A stretch of 64,000 bases of DNA from Gari tellinella (taxonomy: Eukaryota > Mollusca > Bivalvia > Cardiida > Psammobiidae). The stretch spans positions 16,845,543 to 16,909,542 of the forward strand of contig OV277862.1 of the NCBI GenBank assembly GCA_922989275.2. Reading direction: 5' to 3'. The notes under the pieces are model-generated. The model saw nothing but the letters and a program-made list of their open reading frames with translations. It was not told the origin of the DNA and made no database searches. A program made the position numbers and the translations under genes. This document shows, one piece after another, positions 1-10,572 of the stretch (its first letter is position 1; every line of letters starts with the position of its first letter).

Positions 1-132
1 TGAACACTCATGTAATATCCTATAATTATCGGATATCTCATATCGGAACATTCTACTTTATTCTGGTTCTGCATCAACCCATTACTCACCATAAATACGC
101 ATTTTGATTTATGCCTAAACTGAAGAAAATAG
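1..132. other. Edge sequence, fragment of palindrome W family
   Basis: The first 30 bases (CACTCATGTAATATCCT) resemble the right outer end of the long palindrome at 52034-52173 (CACTCATGCAATATCCT). I see no gene here. The element is cut by the window edge. Confidence 0.3.
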
Positions 133-314
133 ACTTATAGGGAGGGAAAAATTAAGAATAATGTTACTTTTGGAAACAGATTGGATCCAGATCAGACGCC
201 GCGTTGCGCTGTTTTAAAATGTAAACAAATTTCCCTCCCAATAACAACTCCCTCCGAAAAACACACATAGTCTATGTCTCCCATTGTATGTTGTTGTAAA
301 GAGAGACCACTGTA
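133..314. mobile_element. TA-shell E MITE, copy 1 (partial, collapsed core)
   Basis: This is the right part of a shell ending CTCTTTACAACA-type sequence and CACTGTA. The central A-type hairpin (about 172-222) keeps its left arm, AGACGCCGCG, and then jumps to CGCTGTTTT, so the right core arm is missing. Its final TA is also the first TA of the next copy. No coding potential is seen. Confidence 0.7.
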
Positions 315-559
315 CAGTGTTCCCTCTCTACAACGACACCCAATGGGAGACACGTATTGTGTGTGTTGTTCGGAGGGAGTTGCTATAGGGAGGGAAATAA
401 GGAATTAGCTTACATTTGGAAACAGCTTGAATCCAAATCAGAAGCCGCGTTACGCTGTTTGCAATGTAAGCAAATTTACCTCCCTATAACAACTTCCTCC
501 GAACAACACACACAATCTATGTCTCCCATTGTATGTTGTTGTAAAGAGAGAACACTGTA
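313..559. mobile_element. TA-shell E MITE, copy 2 (collapsed core)
   Basis: Termini are TACAGTGTTCCCTCTCTACA and its inverse ending AACACTGTA; the interior is symmetric, with repeated GGAGGGA and TTGTTCGGAGG motifs in both arms. The core at 416-467 is collapsed at almost the same point as copy 1 (GCCGCGTTACGCTGTTTG). TA ends suggest a Tc1/mariner-type mobiliser, by inference. Confidence 0.8.
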
Positions 560-561
560 AA

Positions 562-932
562 TACAGCGCTCCCTCTCTACAACCACATCCAATGGGATAC
601 ACATATTGTGTGTGTTGTTCGGAGGGAGTCGTTATAGGGAGGGAAATTAAGACTTTGCTTACATGTGCAAACAGGTTGAATCCAGATCAGACGCCGCGTC
701 ACGCGGCGTCTGATCTAAATTCAACCTGTTTGTCACTCGTCATTATACTTATTCTTTCAAAATGTCCACCAATATGTAATTTTAAGAAATCACAGCGAAA
801 GACAATTTAAGCAGAGGGTTTTGCAGCTATAAAAAGGTTGGACATTATTGTCTTATTGAGGGAACTGCGACAAGGGTCGGTGTAAGGAGGGGGTCGTTGT
901 TGGGAGGGCCGTTGTAGAGAGGAAGAACTGTA
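562..932. mobile_element. TA-shell E MITE, copy 3 with intact A core
   Basis: Starts TACAGCGCTCCCTCTCTAC and ends GAGAGG..ACTGTA. It carries a full A-type hairpin at 668-732 whose outer stem reads AGGTTGAA/TTCAACCT, where other copies have AGCTTGAA/TTCAAGCT. It follows copy 2 after two bases, making a head-to-tail run of three. Confidence 0.8.
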
Positions 933-1095
933 TTGTTGAAATCATCTCTGGAGACTGGAATTGTCCTTTTGAAGTTATAGCGGAGTTCAACTCTTTCGTT
1001 GCATGCTGGGTAATTTTTTCGTCAGCAATATTTGTCGTCTGCTTTTGTTCTAAAAAAGATTTTCTTAATTTCTTTTTAAAACATGGTCAGAATGT

Positions 1096-1160
1096 CAAAC
1101 AGTTTGGATCCGGATGAGACGCCGCGTTACGCGGCGTCTCATCTGGATCCAAACTGTTTG
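1096..1160. repeat. A-core palindrome (GATGAG variant)
   Basis: Near-perfect hairpin bounded by CAAACAG and CTGTTTG, with inner stem GAGACGCCGCG/CGCGGCGTCTC and loop TTA. The stem has GATGAG/CTCATC where most copies have GATCAG/CTGATC, so both arms changed together. No clear shell termini are visible on either side. Confidence 0.9.
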
Positions 1161-1598
1161 CAAATGAAAGTTCAACAGAGAGGGAAGGCGTACCTAAAAT
1201 GGCAACACTGTGATGGTAAAATGTTATTATAGGAGTACGGTAAACTCTGCTAAAAAGGCAATATCGGCACCAATAAAATAAGAATGAAATGTCCTAGTTA
1301 AGGCGTGTGGCATTTTAAAGTATGATAAAAGTAAAACAGAATGCACTTGCTTTCATTTCCGTGAAAACACTCAACAGCGAATCGCGTTATAAGTGGTTTC
1401 AATTAGGGGGTTGGTGGATAGTAAAGCCCCTCTTCAGCGACCTTCAAATTCAGTCTTTTTATGGTTTTTAAGACAGATTACAGCTTAATACAGGTTAAAA
1501 CTAATACAGAAAGCTCACTCGGGAGTTCTTTGTATTACTGTCGTCCTACGTTAAGCGGCCACTGATTTTAAAGATGGCATGCCCATTCCTTTTGTCGC
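1161..1598. other. Stretch without recognised features
   Basis: AT-rich, with stops in all frames. I see no gene, RNA or clear repeat in it. Confidence 0.4.
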
Positions 1599-1848
1599 TT
1601 AACCCATTACCTCTTAAATAACATTTTTACGCCTTTAATTTATTCTTCCACTGAAGGAAATAGTTCCACTTTATACAGTTATGAATATACATCGTTAGAA
1701 AAACCTTCTATATCCTAGGACTTGGTAGCTTAAGCAGGCTGAAAGTAAAGCAGAATGCGCCTTCAGGCGCATTCTGCTTTACTTTCAACCTGCTTTAAGT
1801 GATCACCTATCTTCAATACTAGAAATAGGCTATGGGGTAATTGGTTAA
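1599..1848. mobile_element. TTAA-shell C MITE
   Basis: Flanked by TTAA (1599-1602 and 1845-1848). Inverted termini are CCCATTAC and GTAATTGG. The central C-core hairpin is at 1729-1799 (AAGTAAAGCAGAATGCGCC and its complement). The TTAA-CCC..GGG-TTAA ends resemble piggyBac-type MITEs, by inference. No ORF. Confidence 0.85.
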
Positions 1849-2359
1849 GAGAGGGGACAGTGTACATGTTATCTAAGAAATGAAAAAGGAGTCAATGTCA
1901 TCTCGTTATCTTAACGATGATCCCTAAAAGGGGTCAATGTCAGCATACCGTTACAAGGAACTGTTCCCATATGACTCATACTTTAACATGTGTACATGTA
2001 TGAGAATCCTTAACAAAACATCATCTATTGGTCATCTTTCAAGATTGTTCAAATTATATCCCTGGGGTAAAAAGTGGCTTCATCCTTGAGGCACAGTTTT
2101 TACATAGAGTTATATAGTGAACTCTTCAAACATTCTCTTCTTTTAAACTAATTTGACAATTGGGAGCTCTGATATTTAGCATTGCAAAACTCATAGCCGT
2201 CCTTTACCAATATTGCTGAAATGGTTCCAGTCTGTTACATATCTAGGTCACATAAACTAAAATTAGATTTTTTCAATGAAAACTAAAAAAAAAATCTTCC
2301 TCCTATCAAGTTTGAACAAATAATTCCCCTTCGATAAAAATACCTAGGGTTGTGTGTTT

Positions 2360-2575
2360 TTCAAGGTGGGCGATTAAGGGCCACATGACCCTCTTGTTCA
2401 TAATTTACCTTTTTGCTCAAATAGTAATAATGGCAAACTGATTCAGTTAACATACTTCCTCATGCAACAGCCCACATATATGCAATGAAAAACTTAAAAT
2501 TGCATCAAGTATAATAGAACAGTGCCTTAGGTGAGCGGTGAAGGGCCACCACGTCCCTCTTGTTTTACTATGTAG
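2360..2575. repeat. Degenerate SINE or LINE 3'-end-like repeat pair
   Basis: Two related segments, about 165 bp apart, contain GGTGGGCGATTAAGGGCCAC and GGTGAGCGGTGAAGGGCCAC, each followed by CCCTCTTGTT. The sequence resembles short retroelement tails that I associate with bivalve genomes; that link is from memory and uncertain. Confidence 0.4.
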
Positions 2576-2676
2576 GGTTGTTATTTTAAAAGTTTGTGCA
2601 AAATGACAAACGTTGCATACCCTGATCGGAGGAGTCATTGAGTTCTACACTGTCTGCATAAAGGATACATGCTCTC

Positions 2677-2929
2677 TTAACTCTTTCCTCCCTGAAACTT
2701 TAAAAGTACAATTCCAGTTTCCATTTTTGTTTAGTCCATTTCTGACTTTGAATGATTGTTTTTGTCAATGTTTGGCAGCATGACAGACAGAGAAGACCCT
2801 TATCAGAGGGCTCCTTTCGGAGCCCTCTGATCTGGGTCTTCACTGTTTGCACAGGATAAGTGCACTTTTCACATGTATACTGTTTGAAAAGGACGCCTAT
2901 ATGCGGGACTAGGGTTCAAAGGGTTTTAA
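2677..2929. mobile_element. TTAA-shell B MITE (subtype B2)
   Basis: TTAA-flanked, starting TTAACTCTTTCCTCC and ending GGGTTCAAAGGGTTTTAA. The hairpin at 2782-2850 has the B-core centre GGGCTCC/GGAGCCC. Its right arm (ATATGCGGGACTAGGGTTC) matches the B copy at 10675-10925, defining a subtype. Confidence 0.8.
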
Positions 2930-3180
2930 CAGGTTTACTCGTCACTAGGGTTCATAGGGTAAAACCATGTCTTCCTGTGGGTTCACCTATATTTAGGACA
3001 CATTTTTTTCACATAACATGTATTTATTTCAACGAGTAAATACATTCTACAATAATGTCACGTATACATAGTTCTGCTTGGCACTCCAAAATCAGATAAC
3101 TTTCCGCTTTTATACCTGATCAAAACCAATATGTCATTAGGTCAGAGTAACCTAGCATTGATCAACAGAACACACCCTGT

Positions 3181-3442
3181 TTAACTCATTCACCCTGGAA
3201 CTTTTAATGGACAATTCCATTGTCCAATTAAGTCTAGTCCATTTTTGACTAAATGTATTTAGGGTTGGTTTTAACAATACATGTATCTTGCAAAATGACA
3301 AACAGTGCAGACCCTAATCAGAGGGCTCCTGCAGGAGCCCTCTGATCAGGGTCTTCACTGTTTGCATAGGACAAGTGTACTCCTTACATGTACACTGTTT
3401 GTTCATGACAAGTATACTCGTCACTAGGGTTGAATGTGTTAA
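3181..3442. mobile_element. TTAA-shell B MITE
   Basis: TTAA at 3181-3184 and 3439-3442. The left arm carries TGGACAATTCC and AGTCTAGTCCATTTTTGACT; the right arm carries ACAAGTATACTCGTCACTAG. The B-core hairpin is at 3299-3364 with centre GGGCTCCTGCAGGAGCCC. Non-coding. Confidence 0.85.
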
Positions 3443-3668
3443 TACTCGACCATGTCCTTTTCGAAAGCAATATTGGATTCACGATTAAAACAAACGATTC
3501 TGCTCGTCACTGCATGCATAGTGTCGTTTCAATGAATGTTTACTAATACTTAACCTGAACCATTACTTTGCCGTAATACGTATCATCTGCTTTGAAATTG
3601 TCGTCTGCAAAATGATAAAAAAATAAGATTGAGTGATTTTCATGTCGATTAAGTTCAAAGACGAGCGT

Positions 3669-3733
3669 CAAACAGTTAAGATTTAGATCAGACACAGCGT
3701 AAAGCGGCGTCTGATCTGGATTTAAAATGTTTG
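3669..3733. repeat. Degenerate A-core palindrome
   Basis: Bounded by CAAACAG and TGTTTG, with several unpaired changes (GACACAGCG against GGCGTC). It shows what an ageing copy looks like, with mismatches scattered over the stem. Confidence 0.7.
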
Positions 3734-4228
3734 TAAAAATATATACGTATAAGTCGCGATAGGCAGGAAGTTAATGAGCTTTTTACTTTGCCCCTGAATT
3801 GCTGATATTAAAAATTAAGTAATAAAACTTTACTTTGAACTCGATGAAACCTCAGTTATAACATGCGTTAATTATTCTTTTCAATCTAACCAGGTTTTAG
3901 ATGACATAAGACAATCATAGATAGAACAATAATCGTCGCATAAATTGATCTGTTTCCATTCTCTTGATATTTTATTAACCCTTATCATGATAAACACTAT
4001 CTCTTTTACTTTATAAACACGTTGGACCTCGACCAGACGCCGAGTAACCAAGATCCAACCTTTTGACTTTTGACACCTGTATTTAGTTTCTCACCATGAA
4101 ACAAGCAATTAAATAAATGATTTTGAATTATTTCGCAGACGACAGTTTGTGAAGCAGACGATAATTTATCATGATAAATTGATAAGGGTTGACCCTTATC
4201 GTGATAAGCGCGACTTGGCTAACATTTG

Positions 4229-4294
4229 CAAACAGCTTGGATCCAGATCAGACGCCGCGTAACGCGGCGTCTGATCTGGTTCAAAGCTGTTTTT
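4229..4294. repeat. A-core palindrome with TTATC/GATAA shell sequence
   Basis: Hairpin with inner stem AGACGCCGCGT/ACGCGGCGTCT. The neighbourhood contains short TTATCATGATAA palindromes and GCAGACGA motifs, which are the usual flanks of TTAA-shell A elements. Exact shell ends here are unclear. Confidence 0.75.
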
Positions 4295-4826
4295 CACTCG
4301 TGTTTATATTTTCTTCAGTTTAAAAAAAGATAAAAGAAATAGTTATCATTATTTTAGCAGACGAAAATTTATCATGATAACGGTTAAGGTGTCGCCAAAA
4401 GATAAAGTTTTTTCTGGACTGGGTCCAAATAATTAATGTATTTTTTCAAGAGACAACTAAAATGATTATCGATAAAAGCCGTCCAATATTTACTCAAATC
4501 AGTACACTTCAACATTACGAAAAGTCTAAAGAAAACTTGTCTGCTTTAACCAATTAAACCCGAGTTAGGCACAAAGGCGTCATTTACAAACAGTGTACTG
4601 ATAAAGAGTGGACTTGTCCTATGCAAACAGTGCTGAACAAAACCTGAGATATTCCACTAGACTAGCAGCATCTATTTACTTTAAACTCATTTATGGCTTT
4701 GTTTTGAAAAAAAAAACACAGAAAAAACTCTCTACGGATTTGCTCGAAGATTCCATTAGATGTACATGGATGATTTGAAGACACGTCCGTGCTTTTCCAT
4801 ACAACAGAACATTTCATATGAAATAG

Positions 4827-4891
4827 CAAACAGTGTAGACCCTGATGAGACGCCGCGTTACGCGGCGTCTCATCAGGGTCTACACTGTTTG
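4827..4891. repeat. Chimeric palindrome: B outer stem with A centre
   Basis: The outer stem is CAAACAGTGTAGACCCTGAT (B type) while the centre is GAGACGCCGCG/CGCGGCGTCTC (A type), and both arms agree. The flank TTTCATATGAAATAG recurs at 33442 and, diverged, at 38150, marking a shell type called Q here. Confidence 0.85.
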
Positions 4892-5138
4892 CCAATGCCC
4901 TCATAAACAGACTCTAGGCTAGTATTATACATTTTGTAATTCTTCAAATTCAGTTCAAATTTAAATATCGTCTGCTTTCAAAATATTACTGTCATCTGCA
5001 ATAATTATAATTTTATTCCCTTTTTGCGAATTATACACAGTTTTGATTCTGATCAGTCCAAGTTGTTTTAAAAAGAAAACATCCATTCAAAAATGTGCAA
5101 AACTACCTGGGAACTGGGTCTACATTATGACCAAACTC

Positions 5139-5212
5139 AAGTTTTTTTGTTTGTTTTTTTGTTGTTGTTTTTTTTGTAATAGATCTAGATGTATGTGTCA
5201 AGTATACCTGTG
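5139..5212. mobile_element. Half copy of H element (CACAGGTACTTG family)
   Basis: Contains a T/GTTT-rich tract, then AATAGATCTAGATGTATGTG and TCAAGTATACCTGTG, matching the right end of the H element at 23702-23883. No matching left end is visible. Confidence 0.5.
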
Positions 5213-5344
5213 CAGAAAAACGAAGGGATTACTGGGTTTTTTCTGGATCCAGATTGCTCGTTTCCCCACCAATATTGATATATTAGAGAGTATCAGAGCG
5301 ACAAAAAGAAGAGGTACCTATAGTGTTAATCAAATGAAGAACAA

Positions 5345-5602
5345 TTTACTCATTCGGCACCCCTGAAACTTAAAATCGATATTTCCAGTTTTCGATTAAG
5401 TCTAGTCCAGTTTTTACATGATTTAGATCTTATTTTATCGCTGCATTGTGAAAATGACAAACAGCGCAGACCCTGATCAGAAGGGCTCCTGCAGGAGCCC
5501 TCTGATCAGAGTCTTCACTGTTTGGATAGGAGTGATAGGACAAGAGCATTCTTCACTGGTACACTGCTCGTTCTTGACAAGTTTTCTAGTCACTTGGGTT
5601 AA
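5345..5602. mobile_element. TTAA-shell B MITE
   Basis: The left end has decayed to TTACTCATTC; the right end is TTAA at 5599-5602. The B-core hairpin is at 5458-5524 with centre GGGCTCCTGCAGGAGCCC. The short-motif layout is the same as at 3181-3442. Confidence 0.75.
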
Positions 5603-5810
5603 ATAAGTAAAGTTAACCGTCATTGAATGGCAAAGGAAAACAGATGTCCAGAATCAATTGGTTTTTGCGCGAGGCGAGAGATAGAGAGAAAAGTCTGACG
5701 CAATACTCGACACGGATTGCACTTCTCTCTTCGTTTTGTTCTTCTGTCTGCTGAGCCATACAAGGGGTCTTATCAGCTGTTTTTGTAAATAATTATACGC
5801 GACGCCTGGG

Positions 5811-5952
5811 TCCAAGGTTATAAAGCTTTTGAGTTGAGTCTATAGTCGTTCTCAAGCATTTGATTGGTCAGATTTGAGCCTAGGCTCAAATCTGACCAAT
5901 CAAATGATTGAGAACACACTCAGACTCAACTAAAACGCTTTATAACCTTGGA
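5811..5952. mobile_element. F palindrome (TCCAAGGTTATAAAG foldback), copy 1
   Basis: A 142-bp foldback starting TCCAAGGTTATAAAG and ending CTTTATAACCTTGGA. The centre is GATTTGAGCCTAGGCTCAAATC and the arms contain ATTTGATTGGTCAG. It is almost symmetric end to end and has no coding capacity. Confidence 0.85.
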
Positions 5953-6560
5953 GACTGATAAGCAACCTTACTACTATTACTGCTTCTACTACTACTGCTA
6001 CAAAGTAGACTCTGCTACAAAAGCTGCTTCTATTAGTACCACTAAATACCGTACTACTGCTATTACAACAGCTATACTACTACAGCTACTACTTCTCCAA
6101 ATACTACTACATGTACTACGACTTGCTACTAGTACTACTATAACAACTACTATTGCTGCTGCTGCTACTACTACTACTACTATTACCACTACTGCTGCCT
6201 CTACTTCTATTACTGCTATTACTACTACTACTACTACTGATGCTGCTACACTACGACTTGCTACTAGTACTACCACTACTACTACTACTGCTAGTAAGTT
6301 ACTTCTATGATTTTGAATACTACTACCACAGCTGCTGCTTCTATTATTACTACTACTGCTCATTCTACTACTGATTATTTTACTAGTACTAGATCTACTA
6401 CTACTACTTGATCTACTACTACTACTACTTCTACTACTACTACTACTACTAGTGTTATATATTGCTGCTAGTGCTACTACTTCTTTAACCACTTCTACAA
6501 CTACTGCTAGTTTCCACCATCACTACTACTATACTATAATTACTACTAGATTTACTATTT
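5953..6560. repeat. Imperfect TAC/TGC trinucleotide tract
   Basis: About 600 bp dominated by CTA, CTG and CTT triplets. The long Leu/Thr/Ser-rich frames on both strands result from this composition and are not evidence of a gene. Confidence 0.9.
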
Positions 6561-6889
6561 TTACTATCGACTCATTTGTCAACGGTCCAGCCTGGTTTAG
6601 ATGAATGTTTTTTATTTTTAATGTTTACAAACATAAAATAACTACATGTACTTTAAGATCTATCCTTGGAACTTCATTCGGAAAATTTTCGTCCTCGTTT
6701 TTGACATTGGCTGTACTGGCAAGTTCGTATAATCAACGTAAATATTTTGTGGTGAAAATTCCCGGGAAATCCCCCTTCTTTCCGCTTTTCTGTATGAATG
6801 AAAAATTCCACTGTTGAGTGAACAGCTAGGCTGAGGTATAGTAGGTATATCGATTTTCCTTTCGTTGGCCGCTAAAGTAGTGTATTAAC

Positions 6890-8155
6890 TAGTGCTGAAA
6901 CGATTACCCGGGTAACCGTTAACGGTTATGAACTGCCGATTAACCGGTTACAAAGTCGGTAACCGGTTACTCGGAAGCCATTTTGTTTAACAATAATGAA
7001 GCCCCATATGACGGGAGCTACAACCTTCAGATATGTTTACCGTTCACTTGAAGTTGAAATATTTTACTCTATCATATACATGATATTTAAGTTTTAAAAT
7101 GCAGTAGCATGTTGATTGATAAGGGTAGGGCGTTTTCTGATTTTTGTTAACATGTACACGGAGCTCAATACACAAAACGATGCCGTTAACAAAGTATTTT
7201 ATGTAAGGAATTCAATATACTTTTCAGGTGTTCTCAACACTGAATACTCGCTGCATCATGTCATTTTATTTGAAGATGAGTTAAAGAACCCTTATTTCAC
7301 ATGTCTTTACAATAAATGACGATTGAACAGTTTTATTTACAACAAACTTGTCTTCGATATATTGTTTCCTTCGCTATTTTGACAGTTGAACTTGACAGGC
7401 TTACTAACCTTCTGACCACGAAATATTCGGTTTGCTTTGGACTTCTACCCTAGTAGCTATATATGACGTTCGCGTAGGGAAAACGTAAACAAGGGTTTCC
7501 AGGAATATCCGCATGTCAATTTCAAATATATTTTTAGACCACCCAATCAAAAACGATAAAATAATAAAACCCGGTTAGCTGAATCTACACTTCAACCGGT
7601 TTGGAAAGGTTTAAAATAAGACAAGAATGGGACCAATTAATATCTATAACACAATGCGGGATTAGTCTTCATATTCGGCCGCGCATAATTATTCCGTGTG
7701 TTGGAGTTATTATTATTTTACAAATGCAACTTATTTAGAGAAGACATCAAATGGTCGCTTTTTAAACGATTTATTGATCAACATAATCATGCAGTATACA
7801 TGTAAGTTCATTTTATAAGATCAATAGATCTACTTCTCTTCTCTTTGCAATTTATGAAGGACCTACGTCGGCATGCATGGTAAAATAGTTCGAAAAAAGT
7901 ATAACATTCATAAACAGTTCTTTGGCACCAATATTATTATTTTATTATCGTTTACACACGCATGCAAACGGTCTCCAAATTTGTAAATGTGTATAGGTAA
8001 AACAGTTGAACGGTCTTCCGTGTACATGTGTAACGTCCAACTCTTACTGACTAATGATGTGCCAGTCAGCATATTTAAGTTACGATTAACCGGTTAACCC
8101 CGGTTACGAGCAACGATTAACCGGTTACAAAATTCTGGTAACCGTTTCAGCACTA
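6890..8155. mobile_element. hAT-like non-autonomous element, 1266 bp
   Basis: Termini are TAGTGCTGAAACG and CGTTTCAGCACTA, flanked by a perfect 8-bp duplication GTATTAAC (6882-6889 and 8156-8163). Subterminal regions carry repeated AACCGGTTA motifs near both ends. Eight-bp duplications with TAGTGCTG-like ends are typical of hAT elements. No transposase frame is present. Confidence 0.9.
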
Positions 8156-8178
8156 GTATTAACTATGTTATCTGACTA

Positions 8179-8690
8179 TTAACCCTTATCATACTGAATT
8201 GTCGTCTGCTTAAAGACTTTTCCTCAGCCCATTGGGGTACCACCAGCCCATTGTTCTGGAGGTGTCAATGTAACTGTCAATCACGCACAGCACAATCTCA
8301 GTTTACCTGGTGAGGTCCAGATTATACTCATGCTCTAGAGATTTTCAATGGTTATTTCTAACCAAACTATCAAATATAAAGGTCGGGTTTCACATGAGAA
8401 GCTTTAGTGGTTCTTTGCTAATGACATGTTCACAAGACCCATGCTTTTTGCAAGGAAATTGTCTGGCAAGGTGTTATGATAAAAATGTCGTCAGGAGATG
8501 TCTTTAAAGTATGTCGTCTGCGATTTTTTTTAATTAATAAGGATATTGTTGAATCTTGAGAAAAATATTACTCATAAGTGGCGAACAGCGCCTATCTATT
8601 TCAGACGCCGCATTACGCGGTGTCTGATCTGGATTTAAGCTGTTTGCTATTATTAGCCAAGTCGCGCTAAGCAGGATAAAGGTTAAACCA
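8179..8690. mobile_element. TTAA-shell A MITE interrupted by element U
   Basis: The left arm starts TTAACCCTTATC with GTCGTCTGC. It is interrupted at TTAA 8210-8213 by the U element and resumes at 8504 with TTAAAGTATGTCGTCTGC. A degenerate A-core lies at 8582-8645. The right end, near 8690, reads AAAGGTTAA. The inference is that the A shell was there first. Confidence 0.7.
8214..8503. mobile_element. U element (TTAA; AGAC ends), copy 1
   Basis: Flanked by TTAA. It begins AGACTTTTCCTCAG and ends GGAGATGTCT. Its interior is related in inverse orientation to 39244-39555 and more distantly to 31639-31973. The TTAA-AG..CT-TTAA terminal form differs from the CCC..GGG shells. Confidence 0.75.
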
Positions 8691-8732
8691 TTTTAACCAT
8701 TTGCTTGCTAATCGCGACTCTTCTAGACTTTG

Positions 8733-8797
8733 CAAACAGTTTGGATCCAGATCAGACGCCGCGAAACGCGGCGTCTGATCAGGATCCAAACTGTTTT
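8733..8797. repeat. A-core palindrome
   Basis: Near-perfect stem with inner AGACGCCGCG/CGCGGCGTCT and loop AAA. GATCCAGATC in the left arm faces GATCAGGATC in the right, so the arms differ at one position. Confidence 0.85.
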
Positions 8798-8976
8798 GCG
8801 CCCAAATGTTACTTAAGGTTTCAAAAGCGATCTGCCATCCTCGTCAACTGCCGGGTTGTTCCGAACGATGCTTTCCGATATTGACCGACAGTGACCAACT
8901 GACCATGTCTCGTTAGGGGTCCTCAACCTTAAATTCAAAAGAAACTGCAGCAAGTGGAATTTCTTTCACATCTATA

Positions 8977-9243
8977 GCGTTCCCTCTCTACAACGACACT
9001 CATTGGGAGACACATATTGTGTTCGTTGTTCATAGGAATTCGTTATATGGAGGGAAATTGGCTAACATTTGCAAACAGCTTGAATCCAGATCAGACGCCG
9101 CGGAACGCGGCGTCTGATCTTGATTCAAGCTGTTTGCAAAATTTAATGTAAGCCAATTTCCCTCTCTATAACGACTGCCTCCGAACAACACACACAATCT
9201 TTGTCTCCCATTGGGTGTCGTTGAAGAGAGGGGGCGCTGTATT
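8977..9243. mobile_element. TA-shell E MITE, fully symmetric copy
   Basis: Both halves carry the same shell: CCCTCTCTACAACGACAC, GGGAGACA, GGAGGGAAATTGGC, and their inverses, around an A-core at 9072-9136. The whole 267 bp is an imperfect palindrome. Most other E copies have one long and one short arm. Confidence 0.8.
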
Positions 9244-9500
9244 TCCAAAATTTCAACATGAAAATGGGGCTGGGCCACAAGTTCCAAAAACATAAGTTAC
9301 GGCCCTTCCCCTATTAGTTTGATCAGGATCCAAATTTTCCTAACGTGACTAAAATTTGGTGAACACGTGCCGATTAATAAGTATAACTAGAGAGACTTTT
9401 TCTTAAGCGACCAAGCAGTTGCATAGCATACACACATTTCAAAGCAGTGATTGCTTAATGCTGTTTAGTAATAATGCATTTATGCAACGATTTATTCATA

Positions 9501-9708
9501 TACAGTTAAACCTCTCTATTACGAACACTAAAAAGAAGACTAATTGTCAGTATAAAAGACAGGTGACAGCTTAAAGCAGTGTGAAAGTGAAACAGACAGC
9601 TCCTGTAGGCGCTTTCTGTTTCACTTTCACGTTGCTTTAAATTCACATGCCTTAAACAACTACTATTTGACTTAAATTTAGTGGTCGTAATAGAGAGGTT
9701 CTACTGTA
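9501..9708. mobile_element. TA-shell D MITE
   Basis: Starts TACAGTTAAACCTCTCTATT and ends AATAGAGAGGTTCTACTGTA. The D-core hairpin spans about 9552-9640 and contains GTGAAACAG/CTGTTTCAC. Terminal TA and a CAGT start fit Tc1/mariner (pogo-like) MITEs, by inference. Confidence 0.85.
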
Positions 9709-10145
9709 TTAGAAAATGTACTTGGATACTCTATTGAATATTCGCTTAATACAATATTGACTGTACATAAATACTTTTTCCTACGACAATTTTAAAAAGA
9801 GACGATATTTATGGCCTTGCATTGACACATTTTGAAGAAGTCATAGGAGTTTAATCAAATACTGAGTTGCCCAACTGCATATAAGCCCTCTATTACCCCA
9901 TTGAGGTAAAAACAAAATCAATGTTCTTATTAATCCTCTTTTTCTCCAAGTCTGTTATTGTTGTTGTTCAAAATTTTACGGGCATGCATTCGACGAAAGG
10001 ATAGGTGCTTTCCAAGAATGAAATGCCCGTAGCTAATAGTTTGACCGCTACCTGTCCTCCTTTCAACTTTTATCATGTTATATAATGTCGTCTGCTTTAA
10101 AACGAATCGTCAATACTTTTCCTCTCATGTAGTTTTAATTTCTTG

Positions 10146-10416
10146 TTAACCATTTGGCCACACGGGAAAAAACGCAACCTTTTTACGCTTTTAATTTACA
10201 TATTCACTGAAGAAAGTACTTCCACTTCAAACAGCCAGGAATATCCATGAGAAAAAATGCCCAACTTCCTATGCATCATAGCAGATGGCAGCTTAAAGAA
10301 GGTTGAAAGTAAAGCAGAATGCGCCTTAAGGCGCACTCTGCTTTACTTTCAACCTGCTTTAAGCGAGAACCTATTATCAAATCTAGAAGCAGACTATATA
10401 TGGGGTAATGGGTTAA
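10146..10416. mobile_element. TTAA-shell C MITE
   Basis: TTAA ends at 10146-10149 and 10413-10416. The C-core at 10291-10364 has AATGCGCCTTAAGGCGCACT at its centre. The right terminus, TGGGGTAATGGGTTAA, is close to the family consensus. Confidence 0.85.
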
Positions 10417-10572
10417 CGAGAATACTTTATTATAGTCTAACGGGTTGGATTTTGATTATGCACGGGGTTATAGAACGGCTGATTTAGGTCTAAACATCTT
10501 TTAACCCTTTCACTGCCTATATAATTATATCGCCTGCCTTAACCCATGCACTTACCGTCAAAATATCACATG

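Noticed and set aside
5948..6492. Long Thr/Leu/Ser-rich open frames on both strands
   Set aside because: They follow from the TAC/TGC trinucleotide composition, overlap on opposite strands and have no domain.
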